Assembly: GCF_013328815.1 (NCBI RefSeq)
Contig: NZ_JABUHN010000004.1
Coordinates: 248,001-312,000, forward strand
Direction: 5' to 3'
Length of the DNA: 64,000 bases
Source: Tabrizicola fusiformis
GTDB lineage: Bacteria > Pseudomonadota > Alphaproteobacteria > Rhodobacterales > Rhodobacteraceae
This document shows positions 10,289 through 20,439 of the stretch, piece by piece. The translations under genes and the position numbers were made by a program. The stretch's first letter is position 1. Each line of letters begins with the position of its first letter. Below the pieces are notes generated by a model. The model was not told the DNA's origin. It ran no database searches and was given only the letters and a program-made list of their open reading frames with translations.

Positions 10289-11725
10289 TCACGCCTTGGT
10301 CTTGCCAAGGTCGCGGAAGCGGGCCGGATCGCGCCCGGCCAAGGCCGAGGCCAGTGCGAAACCGACCCCGCCGAACACCGGAACCAGCGCCGGCAGCATC
10401 CAGCCCAGTGCCCCCTGCGCGCCGGTCAGCGCACCGAAGTCACGGAAGATGATGACGAAAAGATAGGCCATCACCAGCCCCGTCGCCACCGGCAAGACCT
10501 TGGTCTGGGTCGCGCCTTCGCCCTGTGCATCGCGGACAAAGAAGGCCACCACCGCGAAAGAGGTCAGCGCCATCAACCCCAGCACCGCCAGCGTGCCAAG
10601 CTGCGTCAGCCAGACGAACAGGTTCAGCACCGGGTCCAGCCCCTGCACCACGAACAGCGTCAACACCGCCAGCGCCAGCACGGTCTGGATCACCGAGCCG
10701 ACATGCGGCGACTGGTGCGCGGCATGGGTCTGGCCCACGCGGTCGGGCAACAGCCCCTCACGCCCGGCGACGAATTTGTAGCGCGCCACGGCATTGTGAA
10801 AGGCCAGCACGGCGGCAAAGACCGAGGTCATGAACAGCACGCCCATCACCGTGGTTAGCCCGCCGCCCAGATAGCGGCCCGACAGTTCAAACAGGAACAG
10901 CGCCGGGTCCGGCAGGCCCTGAAGCGTCGGCATCAGTTGCTCCACCCCCACGCCCATCACCATCAGCCACGAGGTCAGGATATAGAACAGCCCGATCGCC
11001 AGCACCGAGAAATAGGTGGCCCGCGGCACGGTTACCGAAGGGTTGCGCGCCTCTTCGGAATAGATCGTGGTGGCTTCAAAGCCGATGAAGGCGGCAAAGC
11101 AGAACAACAGGCCAATCGAAGGCGTGCCCGAGGTGATCTGGCTCCACGCGAAGGGTTCAAGGTTCAGCCCCGCCGCGCCGCCGCTGAACAGGATGGCGCC
11201 GTCCAGTGCAAGAACAATGGCAAACTCGGCCAGAACCAGCAGCATCAGCACCTTGGCCGACAGGTCTACCTGCCGATAGCCCAGCACCGCCACCAGCGCT
11301 ATGGCGATATAGCTCCAGACATACCAGGGCAGCACCAGCCCGAATTCGCCGAACGTGCCGGCGGCAATGGCGCCGAACAGGCCCAGAAGGCCGATCTGCA
11401 TGGCGTTATAGGCCAGAATGGCCACCAGCGCCGCCGCCCCGCCCATGCGCCCGCCAAGGCCCGTTGCGGTAAAGGCATAGAAGGCGCCGGCGTTCTTCAC
11501 ATGCCGCGCCATGGCGACATAGCCGACCGAGAACAGCAAAAGGATCGCCGTCACGATGGCAAAGCTGCCCGCGATTCCCGCGCCATTGCCAAACAGCATC
11601 GAGGGCGGCACCCCGCCGCCCGCCGCCGTCAACGGTGCCGCCGCCGAGACCACCAGAAAGGTGATCGCCCCGGTGCCGAGCGAATTTTTCTTGAGCTGAT
11701 TGGTTGGAATGCCTGCGTCAGCCAT
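10289..11725 (-). CDS. APC-family amino acid/amine permease
   Basis: 478 residues starting at the ATG at 11725, which has a good ribosome site (GGAGG, 8 nt upstream); the much longer open frame upstream runs through the promoter region and antisense to the IclR gene and is rejected. About 12 transmembrane segments, beginning with GTGAITFLVVSAAAPLTA, are typical of the amino acid-polyamine-organocation family. It imports an amino acid or amine across the inner membrane. It is divergent from the iclR-type gene and probably co-transcribed with the aldehyde dehydrogenase. Confidence 0.85.
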   Translation of the reverse strand: MADAGIPTNQLKKNSLGTGAITFLVVSAAAPLTAAGGGVPPSMLFGNGAGIAGSFAIVTAILLLFSVGYVAMARHVKNAGAFYAFTATGLGGRMGGAAALVAILAYNAMQIGLLGLFGAIAAGTFGEFGLVLPWYVWSYIAIALVAVLGYRQVDLSAKVLMLLVLAEFAIVLALDGAILFSGGAAGLNLEPFAWSQITSGTPSIGLLFCFAAFIGFEATTIYSEEARNPSVTVPRATYFSVLAIGLFYILTSWLMVMGVGVEQLMPTLQGLPDPALFLFELSGRYLGGGLTTVMGVLFMTSVFAAVLAFHNAVARYKFVAGREGLLPDRVGQTHAAHQSPHVGSVIQTVLALAVLTLFVVQGLDPVLNLFVWLTQLGTLAVLGLMALTSFAVVAFFVRDAQGEGATQTKVLPVATGLVMAYLFVIIFRDFGALTGAQGALGWMLPALVPVFGGVGFALASALAGRDPARFRDLGKTKA

Positions 11726-11807
11726 GCAAGTGACCTCCGCCAGATTGGATGTTGAACATGCGCGTTTCCCCTTCCGGTTGGTGTGGCACCGGGTTGGCTC
11801 CCAGTTT

Positions 11808-11832
11808 GGTTCATTATTTGAACCGATGGTTC
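11808..11832. promoter_or_regulatory. Candidate operator between permease and IclR-type gene
   Basis: Three alternating half-sites: GGTTCA (11808-11813), TGAACC (11819-11824) and GGTTC (11828-11832), giving two overlapping inverted repeats with 5- and 3-nt spacers. They lie in the 198-bp divergent intergenic region, about 90 bp from each start. This is a plausible site for the adjacent IclR-family protein, inferred from symmetry only. Confidence 0.45.
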
Positions 11833-11923
11833 GTTTTTCATTTGACAGTCTTCGAGGGATCATGTCAACTGAAATGAATCGCCGGGGGCCGTCTGTGCCC
11901 AATTCCGGTGCAGGGCGGGCAAA

Positions 11924-12709
11924 ATGAGTACGGTGGGCAAGGCGCTTGAGCTTCTGGAGCTTTTCACCCCGGCGCGGGGGCAGATCGGACTGTCCGATCT
12001 GGCGCGACTGGCGGGGCTGAACAAGGCCACCTGTTTTCGGCTGGTCAGCGACCTCTGCGCGCATGGGCTGGTCGAACAGATTGCCGCCAGCCGCGACTAT
12101 CGGCTGGGTCCGGCGCTGCTGCGGCTGGCCGCGCTGCGCGAGGCGCTGGTGCCGACGCGGACGGCAGCCTTGCCGGTGTTGCAGGCGCTGGCCGATGCCA
12201 CCGGCGAAACCGCCCACCTCTCGATTCTGGAGGGCGGCAGCCTGCGCTCGCTGGCGCGGGCCTATAGTGCAGCCCATGCGACGCGCGTCACGCTGGAGGA
12301 TGTCAGCATCCTGCCGTTCCACGCCACCGCCTCGGGCCTTGCGGTTCTGGCCTTTCAGGATGAGGTGGCGCGTGCGGCGGTGCTGGCCGCCCCCCTGCCC
12401 CGGCTGACACCGCAGACCGAGACCGACCCGGCCACCCTGCGCCAGCGGCTTGAGGCGGTTCGCCGGTCGGGCATCGCCAGCGGCACCGGCGGCTTTGACG
12501 CCGAGGTGGAATCGCTTGCCGTGCCTTTGTTCGACGCGCTGGGGCGGTGCAGCGGCGGGCTGGCGGTGGCCGCCATGGCCAGCCGCATGACGCCCGCACA
12601 ACAGGCCCTGATCCGGGCCGAACTGATCCGCGCGGGCCGCGCCATCACCACGCTTTGGGGCGGCACGCCGCCCGCCGCCGTTTCGCTGGCCTGGCAGGCC
12701 GCCGACTGA
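11924..12709 (+). CDS. IclR-family transcriptional regulator
   Basis: 261 residues. The N-terminal winged helix-turn-helix is visible (VGKALELLELFTP ... LSDLARLAGLNKATCFRLVSDL), followed by a GAF-like IclR effector domain. The start ATG at 11924 places it divergent from the APC permease. IclR proteins commonly control catabolic genes next to them, so it likely regulates the permease/aldehyde dehydrogenase unit and the aminotransferase 23 nt downstream. The effector is unknown but is probably the amine substrate or a breakdown product. Confidence 0.85.
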   Translation: MSTVGKALELLELFTPARGQIGLSDLARLAGLNKATCFRLVSDLCAHGLVEQIAASRDYRLGPALLRLAALREALVPTRTAALPVLQALADATGETAHLSILEGGSLRSLARAYSAAHATRVTLEDVSILPFHATASGLAVLAFQDEVARAAVLAAPLPRLTPQTETDPATLRQRLEAVRRSGIASGTGGFDAEVESLAVPLFDALGRCSGGLAVAAMASRMTPAQQALIRAELIRAGRAITTLWGGTPPAAVSLAWQAAD

Positions 12710-12732
12710 CCCCATTTGGAAGGAATCCCGCG

Positions 12733-14085
12733 ATGAAAGACCAGAACTTCCTGAAAGCGAACAATGCCCGCAGCCTCTGGCATCCGATGACGGCGCCGTC
12801 CGACAGCCACAAGGCCCCGCCGGTGATCGTGACCGAAGCCCATGGTGTGCGCATCCGCGACATCGACGGGCATGAGGTGGTCGATGCCGTGGGCGGCCTG
12901 TGGAACGTCAACCTCGGCTATTCCTGCCAGCCGGTGAAGGCGGCCATCGCCGGGCAGTTGGACCGCCTGCCCTATTATTCGATCTTTCGCGGCACCTCTA
13001 ACGATCAGGTCATCGAACTGGCCGAAGAGCTGCGGGCCTTCTTTGAACCCGACGGGCTGACGCGGGCCTTCTTCACCAGCGGAGGCAGCGACAGCGTGGA
13101 AACCGCGCTGCGGCTGGCGCGGCAGTATCACAAGATCCGGGGCGAAGGGGCCCGGGTGAAATACCTGTCCCTCAAGAAAGGCTATCACGGCACCCATACC
13201 GGCGGCGCCAGCGTGAACGGCAACGCCAATTTCCGCACGCAGTATGAACCGCTCCTGCCCGGCTGCTTCCACATCCCCGCGCCCTTCCCCTTCCGCAACC
13301 CCTTCAACGAATCCGACCCGGCCAAGCTGGCCCAGCTTTGCCTGCAGGCGCTTGAGGATGAAATCGCCTTTCAGGGCGCCGGCACCATCGCCGCTTTCAT
13401 AATGGAGCCGATTCTGGGCGCCGGTGGCGTGATCCCGCCGCATTCCAGCTTCATGCCGGGGGTCGAGGCGATCTGCCGCAAACATGGCATTCTGCTCATC
13501 GCCGATGAGGTGATTACCGCCTTCGGCCGCACCGGGGCATGGACGGGCAGCCGCCTCTGGGGGGTAAAACCCGATTTCACCTGCACCGCCAAGGCCATCA
13601 CCAACGCCTATTTCCCCTTCGGCGCGGTGATGATTTCCGACCGCGTAGCCGAGGTGTTCGAGGGCGACGACACAGGCCGCGCCGCCATCGGCCATGGCTA
13701 TACCTATTCCGGCCATCCGGTGGGAGCCGCGGCGGCGCTGGCGACGCTGGCAGAAACCAAGCGCCTGAACGTCAAGGACAATGCCGCCGCCCGCGGGGCC
13801 GAGGTGATGGCCGGACTTCAGGCGCTGATGGCGAAATACGAGGCGATCGGCGATGTGCGCGGCGGCCACGGCCTGATGAACGCCATTGAACTTGTGGGCG
13901 ACCGCGCCACGAAATCGGCCCCGGCCAAGGCCGCGCCGGGCAAAGTGCAGGCCGTGGCCTATCAGGCGGGCGCGATGGTGCGGGTCTCGGGGCCGAACAT
14001 CATCCTGTCGCCGCCCCTGGTGCTGACTTCGGAGGATGTGCAGGTGATCCTCAAGGCGCTGGATGCGGGCTTCGCCGCCCTCTGA
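12733..14085 (+). CDS. Class III PLP aminotransferase (omega-amino acid/amine:pyruvate type)
   Basis: 450 residues from the ATG at 12733, preceded by GGAAGGAAT; the longer in-frame extension overlaps the regulator gene. Features of fold type I class III aminotransferases are present: LWHPMTAPSD near the N-terminus, TSGGSDSVETALRLAR (phosphate binding), LIADEVITAFGRTG (cofactor Asp) and TCTAKAITNAYFPFGAV with the PLP lysine. These enzymes move the terminal amino group of diamines or omega-amino acids to pyruvate or glutamate. Together with the permease and aldehyde dehydrogenase it makes a transport-transamination-oxidation route, but the substrate cannot be named from the sequence. Confidence 0.85.
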   Translation: MKDQNFLKANNARSLWHPMTAPSDSHKAPPVIVTEAHGVRIRDIDGHEVVDAVGGLWNVNLGYSCQPVKAAIAGQLDRLPYYSIFRGTSNDQVIELAEELRAFFEPDGLTRAFFTSGGSDSVETALRLARQYHKIRGEGARVKYLSLKKGYHGTHTGGASVNGNANFRTQYEPLLPGCFHIPAPFPFRNPFNESDPAKLAQLCLQALEDEIAFQGAGTIAAFIMEPILGAGGVIPPHSSFMPGVEAICRKHGILLIADEVITAFGRTGAWTGSRLWGVKPDFTCTAKAITNAYFPFGAVMISDRVAEVFEGDDTGRAAIGHGYTYSGHPVGAAAALATLAETKRLNVKDNAAARGAEVMAGLQALMAKYEAIGDVRGGHGLMNAIELVGDRATKSAPAKAAPGKVQAVAYQAGAMVRVSGPNIILSPPLVLTSEDVQVILKALDAGFAAL

Positions 14086-14093
14086 CCCCGCCT

Positions 14094-14146
14094 CCTCGTG
14101 CGCTTCGCTTCTCCTCGGCTACCGACGAGAAGCGAAGCGCACGAGG
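14094..14146. terminator. Long perfect hairpin between convergent genes
   Basis: A 19-bp perfect stem (14094-14112 with 14128-14146) and a 15-nt loop. It is extended by TGACCCC/GGGGTCA flanks, so it begins at the aminotransferase stop codon. It separates the aminotransferase from the convergent YafY-type regulator. There is no clear T-tract, so it may be a factor-dependent or structural terminator for both genes. Confidence 0.6.
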
Positions 14147-14152
14147 AAGGGG

Positions 14153-14836
14153 TCAGCGGCCCCGGATTTCCGCCAGAAACTGCCGCAACAAGGGCACCCG
14201 GCGCGGGCGGAAGCTTTCGCCCGTCCGCGTGATATCTGTCATCTGCTGAAGGTGAAACCGCCGGAACCCCTGCCGCAGACAGCACCACGCCAGAAGCATC
14301 AGCGCCCGGTCCAGAAAAACCACCGACAAGGGCCAGATCATCCGCCGGGTCTGCACCCCGTCCTTGTCGGCATAGGTGATGGCCAGCACCTCTTCTTCCC
14401 AGCAGGCTTCGCGGATCAGGCCCATATGGGCCGGCGCGGGCGGGCGTCGCTCCGAGCGGTAGGTCTGGCTGACGGCATGGATTGCCTGCCGCTGCACCCG
14501 TTCCGGCAGGGTTGCGGTGATCTTGGCCAGCGCCGCCTCTGCCGCCGTGGCCAGCGCCGCATCGCCCGCCATCCGCACCTCGGCCAGCCCCAGCACCAGC
14601 GCCTCGACCTCAAGTCGGGTGAACATCTGCGGCGGTAGGGCCGGGTCTTCGGTCAGGGTATAGCCATAGCCCGCCGCCCCGTCGATCAGCGCCCCGCCTG
14701 CCCGCAGCGCCTCGATATCGCGGTAAAGCGTGCGGGGCGACACGCCGGTTTCCTCGGCCAGCCGTGCCGCCGTCACCGGCTGCGGCAGGCGGCGCAGCGC
14801 GGACAGAAGGCGAAAAAGACGGTCGGAGCGGGGCAT
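14153..14836 (-). CDS. YafY-type HTH/WYL-domain transcriptional regulator
   Basis: 227 residues from the ATG at 14836. The N-terminal HTH_11 domain (RLFRLLSALRRLPQPVTAARLAEE ... SPRTLYRDIEALR) is followed by a WYL-like ligand-sensing region. The open frame upstream has other possible starts, but this one gives the canonical MPRSDRLF beginning. It is divergent from the GST gene with a 66-bp gap, a common regulator-target layout, so it probably represses or activates that GST. Family members often respond to nucleic acid or small-molecule ligands; none is known here. Confidence 0.8.
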   Translation of the reverse strand: MPRSDRLFRLLSALRRLPQPVTAARLAEETGVSPRTLYRDIEALRAGGALIDGAAGYGYTLTEDPALPPQMFTRLEVEALVLGLAEVRMAGDAALATAAEAALAKITATLPERVQRQAIHAVSQTYRSERRPPAPAHMGLIREACWEEEVLAITYADKDGVQTRRMIWPLSVVFLDRALMLLAWCCLRQGFRRFHLQQMTDITRTGESFRPRRVPLLRQFLAEIRGR

Positions 14837-14902
14837 GGATGCTGACAGCTTCTGACAGGAGAGATGCAGCATAACAAGGTCAGTCAGAAAGCCAAGGAGA
14901 AC

Positions 14903-15526
14903 ATGATGCTGACCCTGTTCCACGCCCCGCAAAGCCGCTCGTCGGCGCTGAATACCCTGATCGACGAAATGGGCATCGCCGACCGGGTTGAGATCCGCCA
15001 GACCGACATTCCCCGGATCGACGGCACCGGCCACCGCGACCCGGCCAACCCCCACCCCGAAGGCAAGGTGCCCTGTCTGGTACATGACGGCGCGGTCCTG
15101 ACCGAGCGGGGCTGCATCATCCTCTATCTGACCGGCCTTTTCCCCGAGAGCGGTATGGCCCCGAAACCCGGCACGCCGGAATATGCCGCCTATATGACCT
15201 GGCTTTTCTGGTATGGCAGCGTGATGGAGCCGGTGCTGATCCTTGACTGGGCCAAGATCGACCACCCGGCGCTGACCGCAAGCCTGCGCGGCCAGCCCGA
15301 GATCGTCGCCCGGCTGCGCGCCGCGCTGCAAAAGGGGCCGTGGCTTTTGGGCGATGAATATTCGGCGGCGGACCTGCTGTGCCATTCGCCTTGGGCCTGG
15401 TTTCCCGACGGGATGCCAGACGATGACCTGATCCGCGACTGGGTGGCGCGCTGTCAGGCCCGCCCGGCGGTGGCGCGCAGCCGCGCCCGCGACGCGGCGG
15501 CGATGGCGGCCCGGGCCGCGGCCTGA
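14903..15526 (+). CDS. Glutathione S-transferase family protein
   Basis: 207 residues from the ATG at 14903, which has AAGGAGA 5-11 nt upstream; an in-frame ATG at 14864 lacks such a site. An N-terminal thioredoxin-like domain (MLTLFHAPQSRSSALNTLIDE, with GKVPCLVHDGAVLTERGCIILYL) is followed by a helical C-domain. GSTs conjugate glutathione to electrophiles or act as thiol reductases in the cytosol; Ser in HAPQSRS is the likely thiol-activating residue. Divergent from the YafY-type gene. Confidence 0.8.
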   Translation: MMLTLFHAPQSRSSALNTLIDEMGIADRVEIRQTDIPRIDGTGHRDPANPHPEGKVPCLVHDGAVLTERGCIILYLTGLFPESGMAPKPGTPEYAAYMTWLFWYGSVMEPVLILDWAKIDHPALTASLRGQPEIVARLRAALQKGPWLLGDEYSAADLLCHSPWAWFPDGMPDDDLIRDWVARCQARPAVARSRARDAAAMAARAAA

Positions 15527-15540
15527 GCGGAAATTTCTGG

Positions 15541-15561
15541 GCGGCGGTCTCTGACCGCCGC
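15541..15561. terminator. Hairpin between GST and RTX genes
   Basis: Perfect 9-bp stem GCGGCGGTC/GACCGCCGC with a 3-nt loop, located between the convergent GST and RTX-Hint stop codons. It is a likely shared terminator, though no T-run follows. Confidence 0.5.
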
Positions 15562-15575
15562 TGGCAGCCCGCCCG

Positions 15576-18500
15576 TCAGGCGGCGGCGATGGGCGCGCGG
15601 CCGGCCTTCGCGCGTGCCTGCGGCGGGGCCAGCATGGCCCGCGCCTCATGCGCCTTCAGCGTGGCGCGAGCCGCGTCATAGCGCGCGGCGTCCAGCCCGG
15701 GCGGCATCTCGGCGAAGATGCTGTAAAGTTCATGCGCCTCGTCCGGGTCAAGCCCGCCCAGCGCCCGCGCGCCGGGCTGGAAGCTTTCGCTCCAGGCGCC
15801 ATCGGCACGGATCACCTCATGCCGGTCAAACAGCAGGTGCAGATAGGTCACCTCTGTCACCATCGCGGGCATCACGCCGGGCAGCGCCGTCAGATGCAGG
15901 GCGCGCACGAACACCTCATCCTCGCCGAACCACAGGGCCGGGCCAGCCCCCTCGACCAGCATCCGGTGCTGGCGCGAGACGAGCATGTCCCGTTCCGGCA
16001 GGCCGCCCCCCAAAGCGCCCTGCCGGATCAGCACCGGCTGCAGGGCGGCATCGGCGCGCAGCGCCTCGGCCCCCAGCGTCTTGCGCCCGATCCAGCGGAT
16101 CGGCTGCAGGCCGTTGTCGCGGGTCAGCACCAGATCGCCGGGCGCCAGCGCCTCGATCGCCACCGCGCCCCGGTCGGTCATGATCCGGGTGCCGGGGGTA
16201 AAGCAGGTCACGACGGTTTCGATATTGGTGAAGTTCAGCGTGCCGATCTGCACGCCAAGATTGTTGAAGAACCTCACCACCCCGTTTTCGGGGTTCAGCG
16301 GGTCGCGGACGATGCGGTAATTGGTCTGGCCCCGCAGGTCCAGCACGTCATTGTCGCCGTCATTCTCGCTGCCGTCGATCGTATCGCCGAGGCCGACCAC
16401 AAAGGTATCGTTGCCGGTGCCGCCGAACAGCAGATCCGCCCCGTCGCCCCCGACCAGCGTATCATCGCCGTCGCCACCGATCAGCGTGTCATTGCCAAGG
16501 CCGCCCAGCAGGCTGTCATTGCCGGTGCCGCCGTCGATGCTGTCATTGCCCGCACCGCCGTCCACCATGTCATTGCCGGTCGAGGCGTCGATGCGGTCAT
16601 TGCCGTCGCCGCCGAACAGCGTGTCATTGCCGCTACCTGCCGCGATGGTGTCATTGCCCGCGCCGCCAAAGATCAGGTCGTGGCCCGAACCGCCGTCCAG
16701 ACTGTCTTCGCCGCTGCCACCGTCCAGAACGTCGTCGCCGACACCACCGCGCAGCGTGTCGTTGCCCGCATCCCCCGCCAGGCTGTCATTGCCATCGGCC
16801 CCCGACAGCACATCGTCGCCCGCGCCGCCGTAAAGCGTATCATCGCCCAATTCACCCGAGAGCGAATCCGCGCCGTCGCCGCCATAGGCAAGGTCATTGC
16901 CATCCCCGGCCCAAAGCGTATCGTCCCCCGTGCCGCCATAAACGAGGTCATTGCCGGTGCCCGCAAGCAGGCTGTCATTGCCGGTCCCGCCGTCCAGCGT
17001 GTCGTCGCCGGCATCGCCTTGCAGCGTGTCATTGCCCGCATCGCCGGCGATCTGGTCATTGCCGGCGCCGCCCTGCACCAGATCATTGCCGGTCCCGGCA
17101 TAGATCAGGTCATTGCCCGCATCGCCCTGCACCGTGTCATTGCCGTCGCCCGCCAGCAGCAGATCGTCGCCATCGCCGCCAGAAATCAGATCGTTGCCGG
17201 TCCCGGCGTCGATCACATCATTGCCGATGCCGCCCGACAGGCTGTCATTGCCATCGCCGCCATAGAGCTGGTCAGCACCATCGCCGCCCGACAACGTATC
17301 GTCGCCGGTGCCGCCGTAAAGGCTGTCATCCCCCGCATCGCCCACGATGCTGTCGGCCCCGTCGCCGCCGAGGACCGAGTCGTTGCCCTCGCCCCCCGCG
17401 ATCAGGTCATTGCCGGTGCCGCCGTCGATGATGTCGTTTCCGGCGCCGCCCAGAACAGTGTCATTGCCCGCCCCGGCCAGAATCGAATCGTTGCCGTCGC
17501 CGCCGTCGGCCAGATCCTCGCCGTCGCCCGCCAGCAGGGTGTCGTTGTCGGCCCCGCCATAGAGGCTGTCATTGGCACCACCGGCGTCAATATAATCGCT
17601 GCCTGCCGCACCATAGAAGACGTTGGTAAAGATGTCCCCGACCAGCCCCTCGAAGTCGAAGCCGATCAGCGTGTCGTTATAGGCCGAGCCGATGACCCCA
17701 TCGACCCCCTGCAACACATCGCCCGTCGCATCACCACCCGAGGCGGTGTTGGTGGCAAGGTTGATCGACACCGCGGCACCCGACGTCGAATAGTCGAGCA
17801 TGTCGAGACCTTCGCCGCCGTAAAGCGTATCGGCCCCTGCCCCCCCTTGCAGCGTGTCATCGCCCGAGCCGCCATAGATCGCGTCGCGCCCGGCGCCGCC
17901 GATCAGATAGTTGCTGGCCGCGTCGCCGGTCAGCGTGTCGTTATAGGCCGAACCCTCGACATTCTCGATGCCGGAAAGCGTATCGCCCGCCGCATCGCCG
18001 CCGCTGCCGGTGCCGCCCAGCGTGACGTTCACCGCAGCGGTGGAACCGGTATAATCGGCCCAATCCTCGCCCGCGCCGCCATAAAGCCCGTCGGCCCCGG
18101 CCCCGCCCGTCAGCCGGTCATTGCCATCGCCGCCATACAGGCTGTCGCTGCCCGCCCCGCCCGAAAGCGTGTCATCGCCCGCCCCGCCGGTCAGGACGTT
18201 GGCGGCACCGTCGCCGGTCAGCACATCGTCATAGGCGGAACCCGTCAGGTTCTCGATCCCGGTCAGCGTATCGCCCGCCGCATCGCCACCGCTGCCGGTG
18301 CCGCCCAGCGTCACCGTCACCGCAGCCCCCGAGGCGCTGTAATCGGCGGTATCGGTGCCGGTGCCACCGTCGAGCAGATCGGCCCCGCCGCCGCCCGCCA
18401 GAATGTCGTTGCCGGCACCGCCGTAAAGGCTGTTGGCGCCGCTGTCGCCGGTCAGCGTGTCGTTGTAGCCGCCACCGCGCAGGCCCTCGATGCCGGAAAA

Positions 18501-20201
18501 GACATCGCCCGCCGCATCGCTGCCGCTGGCTGCGCCGGTGCCAAGGTTGACCGACACCGCCCCTCCGGCGGCGCTATAATCCATCAGGTCATTGCCGTCG
18601 CCGCCGATGATCGTATCGGCCCCGGCGCCACCCTGCAAAGTGTCGTCGCCGGTATCGCCGATCAACAGGTCATTGCCGGCAGCACCCGACAGGCTGTCGT
18701 TGCCCGCCCCGCCCTGAAGCAGGTTGTCGCCGCTGTCGCCGGTCAGCGTGTCGGCATAGGCCGAGCCTACAAGGTTCTCGACCCCCGAAAGGGTATCGCC
18801 CGCCGCATCGCCGCCGGTTCCGGTGCCGCCCAGCGTGGCATTTACCCCAGCCGCCGAAGCGCTGTAATCGGCGGAATCGGTTCCCGCACCGCCGACCAGA
18901 CTGTCGGCCCCGGCGCCGCCATACAGCACGTCATCGCCGTCGCCGCCGAAGAGCTGGTCATTGCCCGCCCCGCCCCAGAGCGTATCGGCCCCGCCGTTGC
19001 CGCTGAGGGTGTTGGCCCCGCTGTCACCGGCGATCTGGTCGGCCTGGCCGGTGCCAAGGATGGCCTCGATCCCGCTCAGAACCGTGCCCGTGGCATCGCC
19101 GCCGCTGACGGTGCCCGCCGCGAGGTCGATCACCACGGCCGCGGCCGTGCCCGAGAAATCCACCGTGTCGTTGCCAGTGCCGCCCTCCAGCGTGTCGGCC
19201 CCGCCGCCCCCTGTCAGCAGGTCATTGCCCGCGCCGCCCTGAATCAGGTTATCGCCGCTGTCGCCGGTCAGCGTGTCATTGCCGGACGAGCCGATGATGC
19301 CTTCAAAGCCGCTGATCGTATCGCCGGCCGCATCGCCGTTGGCCACTGCCCCGGTGCCCAGATTGACCGACACCGGCGAGGAGGAGCCGGAATAATCCAG
19401 CATGTCAAAGCCGTTGCCGCCTGCCAGCAGGTCAGACCCGGCGCCGCCCTGAACCGTATCGTCGCCCTCGCCGCCGAACAGGCTGTCGGCCCCCGATCCG
19501 CCCGAGAGGATGTCATTGCCGGCGCCACCATCCAGCCGGTTGGCACTGCCGTCGCCGGTGAGCGTATCGTTCCAGTCCGAACCGCTGAGATTCTCGACCG
19601 AGGTGAAGCTGTCGCCCGCCGCATCTCCGGCGGTGCCGGTGCCGGTGGCAAGGCTGGCCGCGACACCCGCAGCCGCATCGCTGTAATCGGCGGTATCAAC
19701 GCCCGAACCGCCATAGAGGCTGTCGGCCCCGGCGCCGCCAGCCATCACATCGTCATTGTTGCCGCCATAGAGCCGGTCATTGCCCAGACCGCCCCAAAGC
19801 GTGTCATCGCCGGTGCCGCCATAGAGGCTGTCGTTGCCCGCCTGCCCCCAAAGGATGTTATCGGCGCTGTCGCCGGTGATCGTGTCGGCATAGGCGCCGC
19901 CGATCACATTCTCGATGCCGGTCAGCGTATCGCCTGCAGCATAGCCGGTGCCGGTGCTGCCCAATGTCACCGACAGCGTCGAGGTGGCATCCGAATAATC
20001 GGCGGTGTCGATCCCCGCGCCGCCATCCAGCGAATCCGAGCCGGTGCCGCCCTGCAACGTGTCATTGCCGTTGCCGCCGAACAGCCGGTCATTGCCGGCG
20101 CCGCCGAAGAGGACGTCATCCCCATCGACGCCGTTCAGCGTATCCGCTGCCGCGCCGCTCGTCAGCGTGTCATTGCCGCTGGTGCCGCCATAGGTCGCCA
20201 C
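15576..20201 (-). CDS. Giant RTX calcium-binding repeat protein with C-terminal Hint domain
   Basis: 1541 residues, no Sec signal peptide. Roughly residues 1-1290 are nearly uninterrupted RTX nonapeptides (GGxGxDxLx), arranged in blocks separated by units such as DTLTGIENV that recur about every 80-100 residues. A Hint (hedgehog/intein-type) domain follows, beginning with [14 protein letters not shown] and containing the catalytic-type Cys and the [17 protein letters not shown] strand. RTX proteins are exported unfolded by type I secretion and fold on calcium in the medium; the Hint domain suggests autocatalytic processing. No type I exporter genes are adjacent. Internal repeats at DNA level make this region prone to recombination and assembly error. 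A spurious antisense frame of similar length exists. Confidence 0.85.
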   Translation of the reverse strand: MATYGGTSGNDTLTSGAAADTLNGVDGDDVLFGGAGNDRLFGGNGNDTLQGGTGSDSLDGGAGIDTADYSDATSTLSVTLGSTGTGYAAGDTLTGIENVIGGAYADTITGDSADNILWGQAGNDSLYGGTGDDTLWGGLGNDRLYGGNNDDVMAGGAGADSLYGGSGVDTADYSDAAAGVAASLATGTGTAGDAAGDSFTSVENLSGSDWNDTLTGDGSANRLDGGAGNDILSGGSGADSLFGGEGDDTVQGGAGSDLLAGGNGFDMLDYSGSSSPVSVNLGTGAVANGDAAGDTISGFEGIIGSSGNDTLTGDSGDNLIQGGAGNDLLTGGGGADTLEGGTGNDTVDFSGTAAAVVIDLAAGTVSGGDATGTVLSGIEAILGTGQADQIAGDSGANTLSGNGGADTLWGGAGNDQLFGGDGDDVLYGGAGADSLVGGAGTDSADYSASAAGVNATLGGTGTGGDAAGDTLSGVENLVGSAYADTLTGDSGDNLLQGGAGNDSLSGAAGNDLLIGDTGDDTLQGGAGADTIIGGDGNDLMDYSAAGGAVSVNLGTGAASGSDAAGDVFSGIEGLRGGGYNDTLTGDSGANSLYGGAGNDILAGGGGADLLDGGTGTDTADYSASGAAVTVTLGGTGSGGDAAGDTLTGIENLTGSAYDDVLTGDGAANVLTGGAGDDTLSGGAGSDSLYGGDGNDRLTGGAGADGLYGGAGEDWADYTGSTAAVNVTLGGTGSGGDAAGDTLSGIENVEGSAYNDTLTGDAASNYLIGGAGRDAIYGGSGDDTLQGGAGADTLYGGEGLDMLDYSTSGAAVSINLATNTASGGDATGDVLQGVDGVIGSAYNDTLIGFDFEGLVGDIFTNVFYGAAGSDYIDAGGANDSLYGGADNDTLLAGDGEDLADGGDGNDSILAGAGNDTVLGGAGNDIIDGGTGNDLIAGGEGNDSVLGGDGADSIVGDAGDDSLYGGTGDDTLSGGDGADQLYGGDGNDSLSGGIGNDVIDAGTGNDLISGGDGDDLLLAGDGNDTVQGDAGNDLIYAGTGNDLVQGGAGNDQIAGDAGNDTLQGDAGDDTLDGGTGNDSLLAGTGNDLVYGGTGDDTLWAGDGNDLAYGGDGADSLSGELGDDTLYGGAGDDVLSGADGNDSLAGDAGNDTLRGGVGDDVLDGGSGEDSLDGGSGHDLIFGGAGNDTIAAGSGNDTLFGGDGNDRIDASTGNDMVDGGAGNDSIDGGTGNDSLLGGLGNDTLIGGDGDDTLVGGDGADLLFGGTGNDTFVVGLGDTIDGSENDGDNDVLDLRGQTNYRIVRDPLNPENGVVRFFNNLGVQIGTLNFTNIETVVTCFTPGTRIMTDRGAVAIEALAPGDLVLTRDNGLQPIRWIGRKTLGAEALRADAALQPVLIRQGALGGGLPERDMLVSRQHRMLVEGAGPALWFGEDEVFVRALHLTALPGVMPAMVTEVTYLHLLFDRHEVIRADGAWSESFQPGARALGGLDPDEAHELYSIFAEMPPGLDAARYDAARATLKAHEARAMLAPPQARAKAGRAPIAAA

Positions 20202-20388
20202 GGGGTCTGCCTGTCTTTCGGGGCCATCCCGGGTCTTTTGCCCGTGGTGTGGCCTGTCTGCTCGACGTCAACACAACGGCAGAATTGTGGCGCAATCAAG
20301 GCCAGAGCGGCGGCGCCCCGGGTTCCGCGCCTGAAAACAGTAGCTTGTGCGCCTTTCCGGCAACGGCGCGCGGGGGGCAGCGGCGGAC

Positions 20389-20435
20389 CGGGGGCCAGCC
20401 CCCGGACCCCCGGGATATTTATGGACAGATGAAAA
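20389..20435. repeat. Dispersed intergenic element, copy B
   Basis: GGGGGCCAGCCCCC hairpin followed by CCCCCGGGATATTTATGGACAGATGAAAA. It is in the 238-bp gap between the urtE stop (20440) and the RTX gene start (20201), both on the minus strand. Apart from this element I see only an AT-richer stretch that may hold the RTX promoter. Confidence 0.55.
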
Positions 20436-20439
20436 CCGA

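Noticed and set aside
15648-20432. 1594-codon open frame antisense to the RTX gene
   Set aside because: It mirrors the repetitive high-GC RTX codons, has low-complexity VIA/RVIA repeats, no domain, and runs past the RTX start into the intergenic region.
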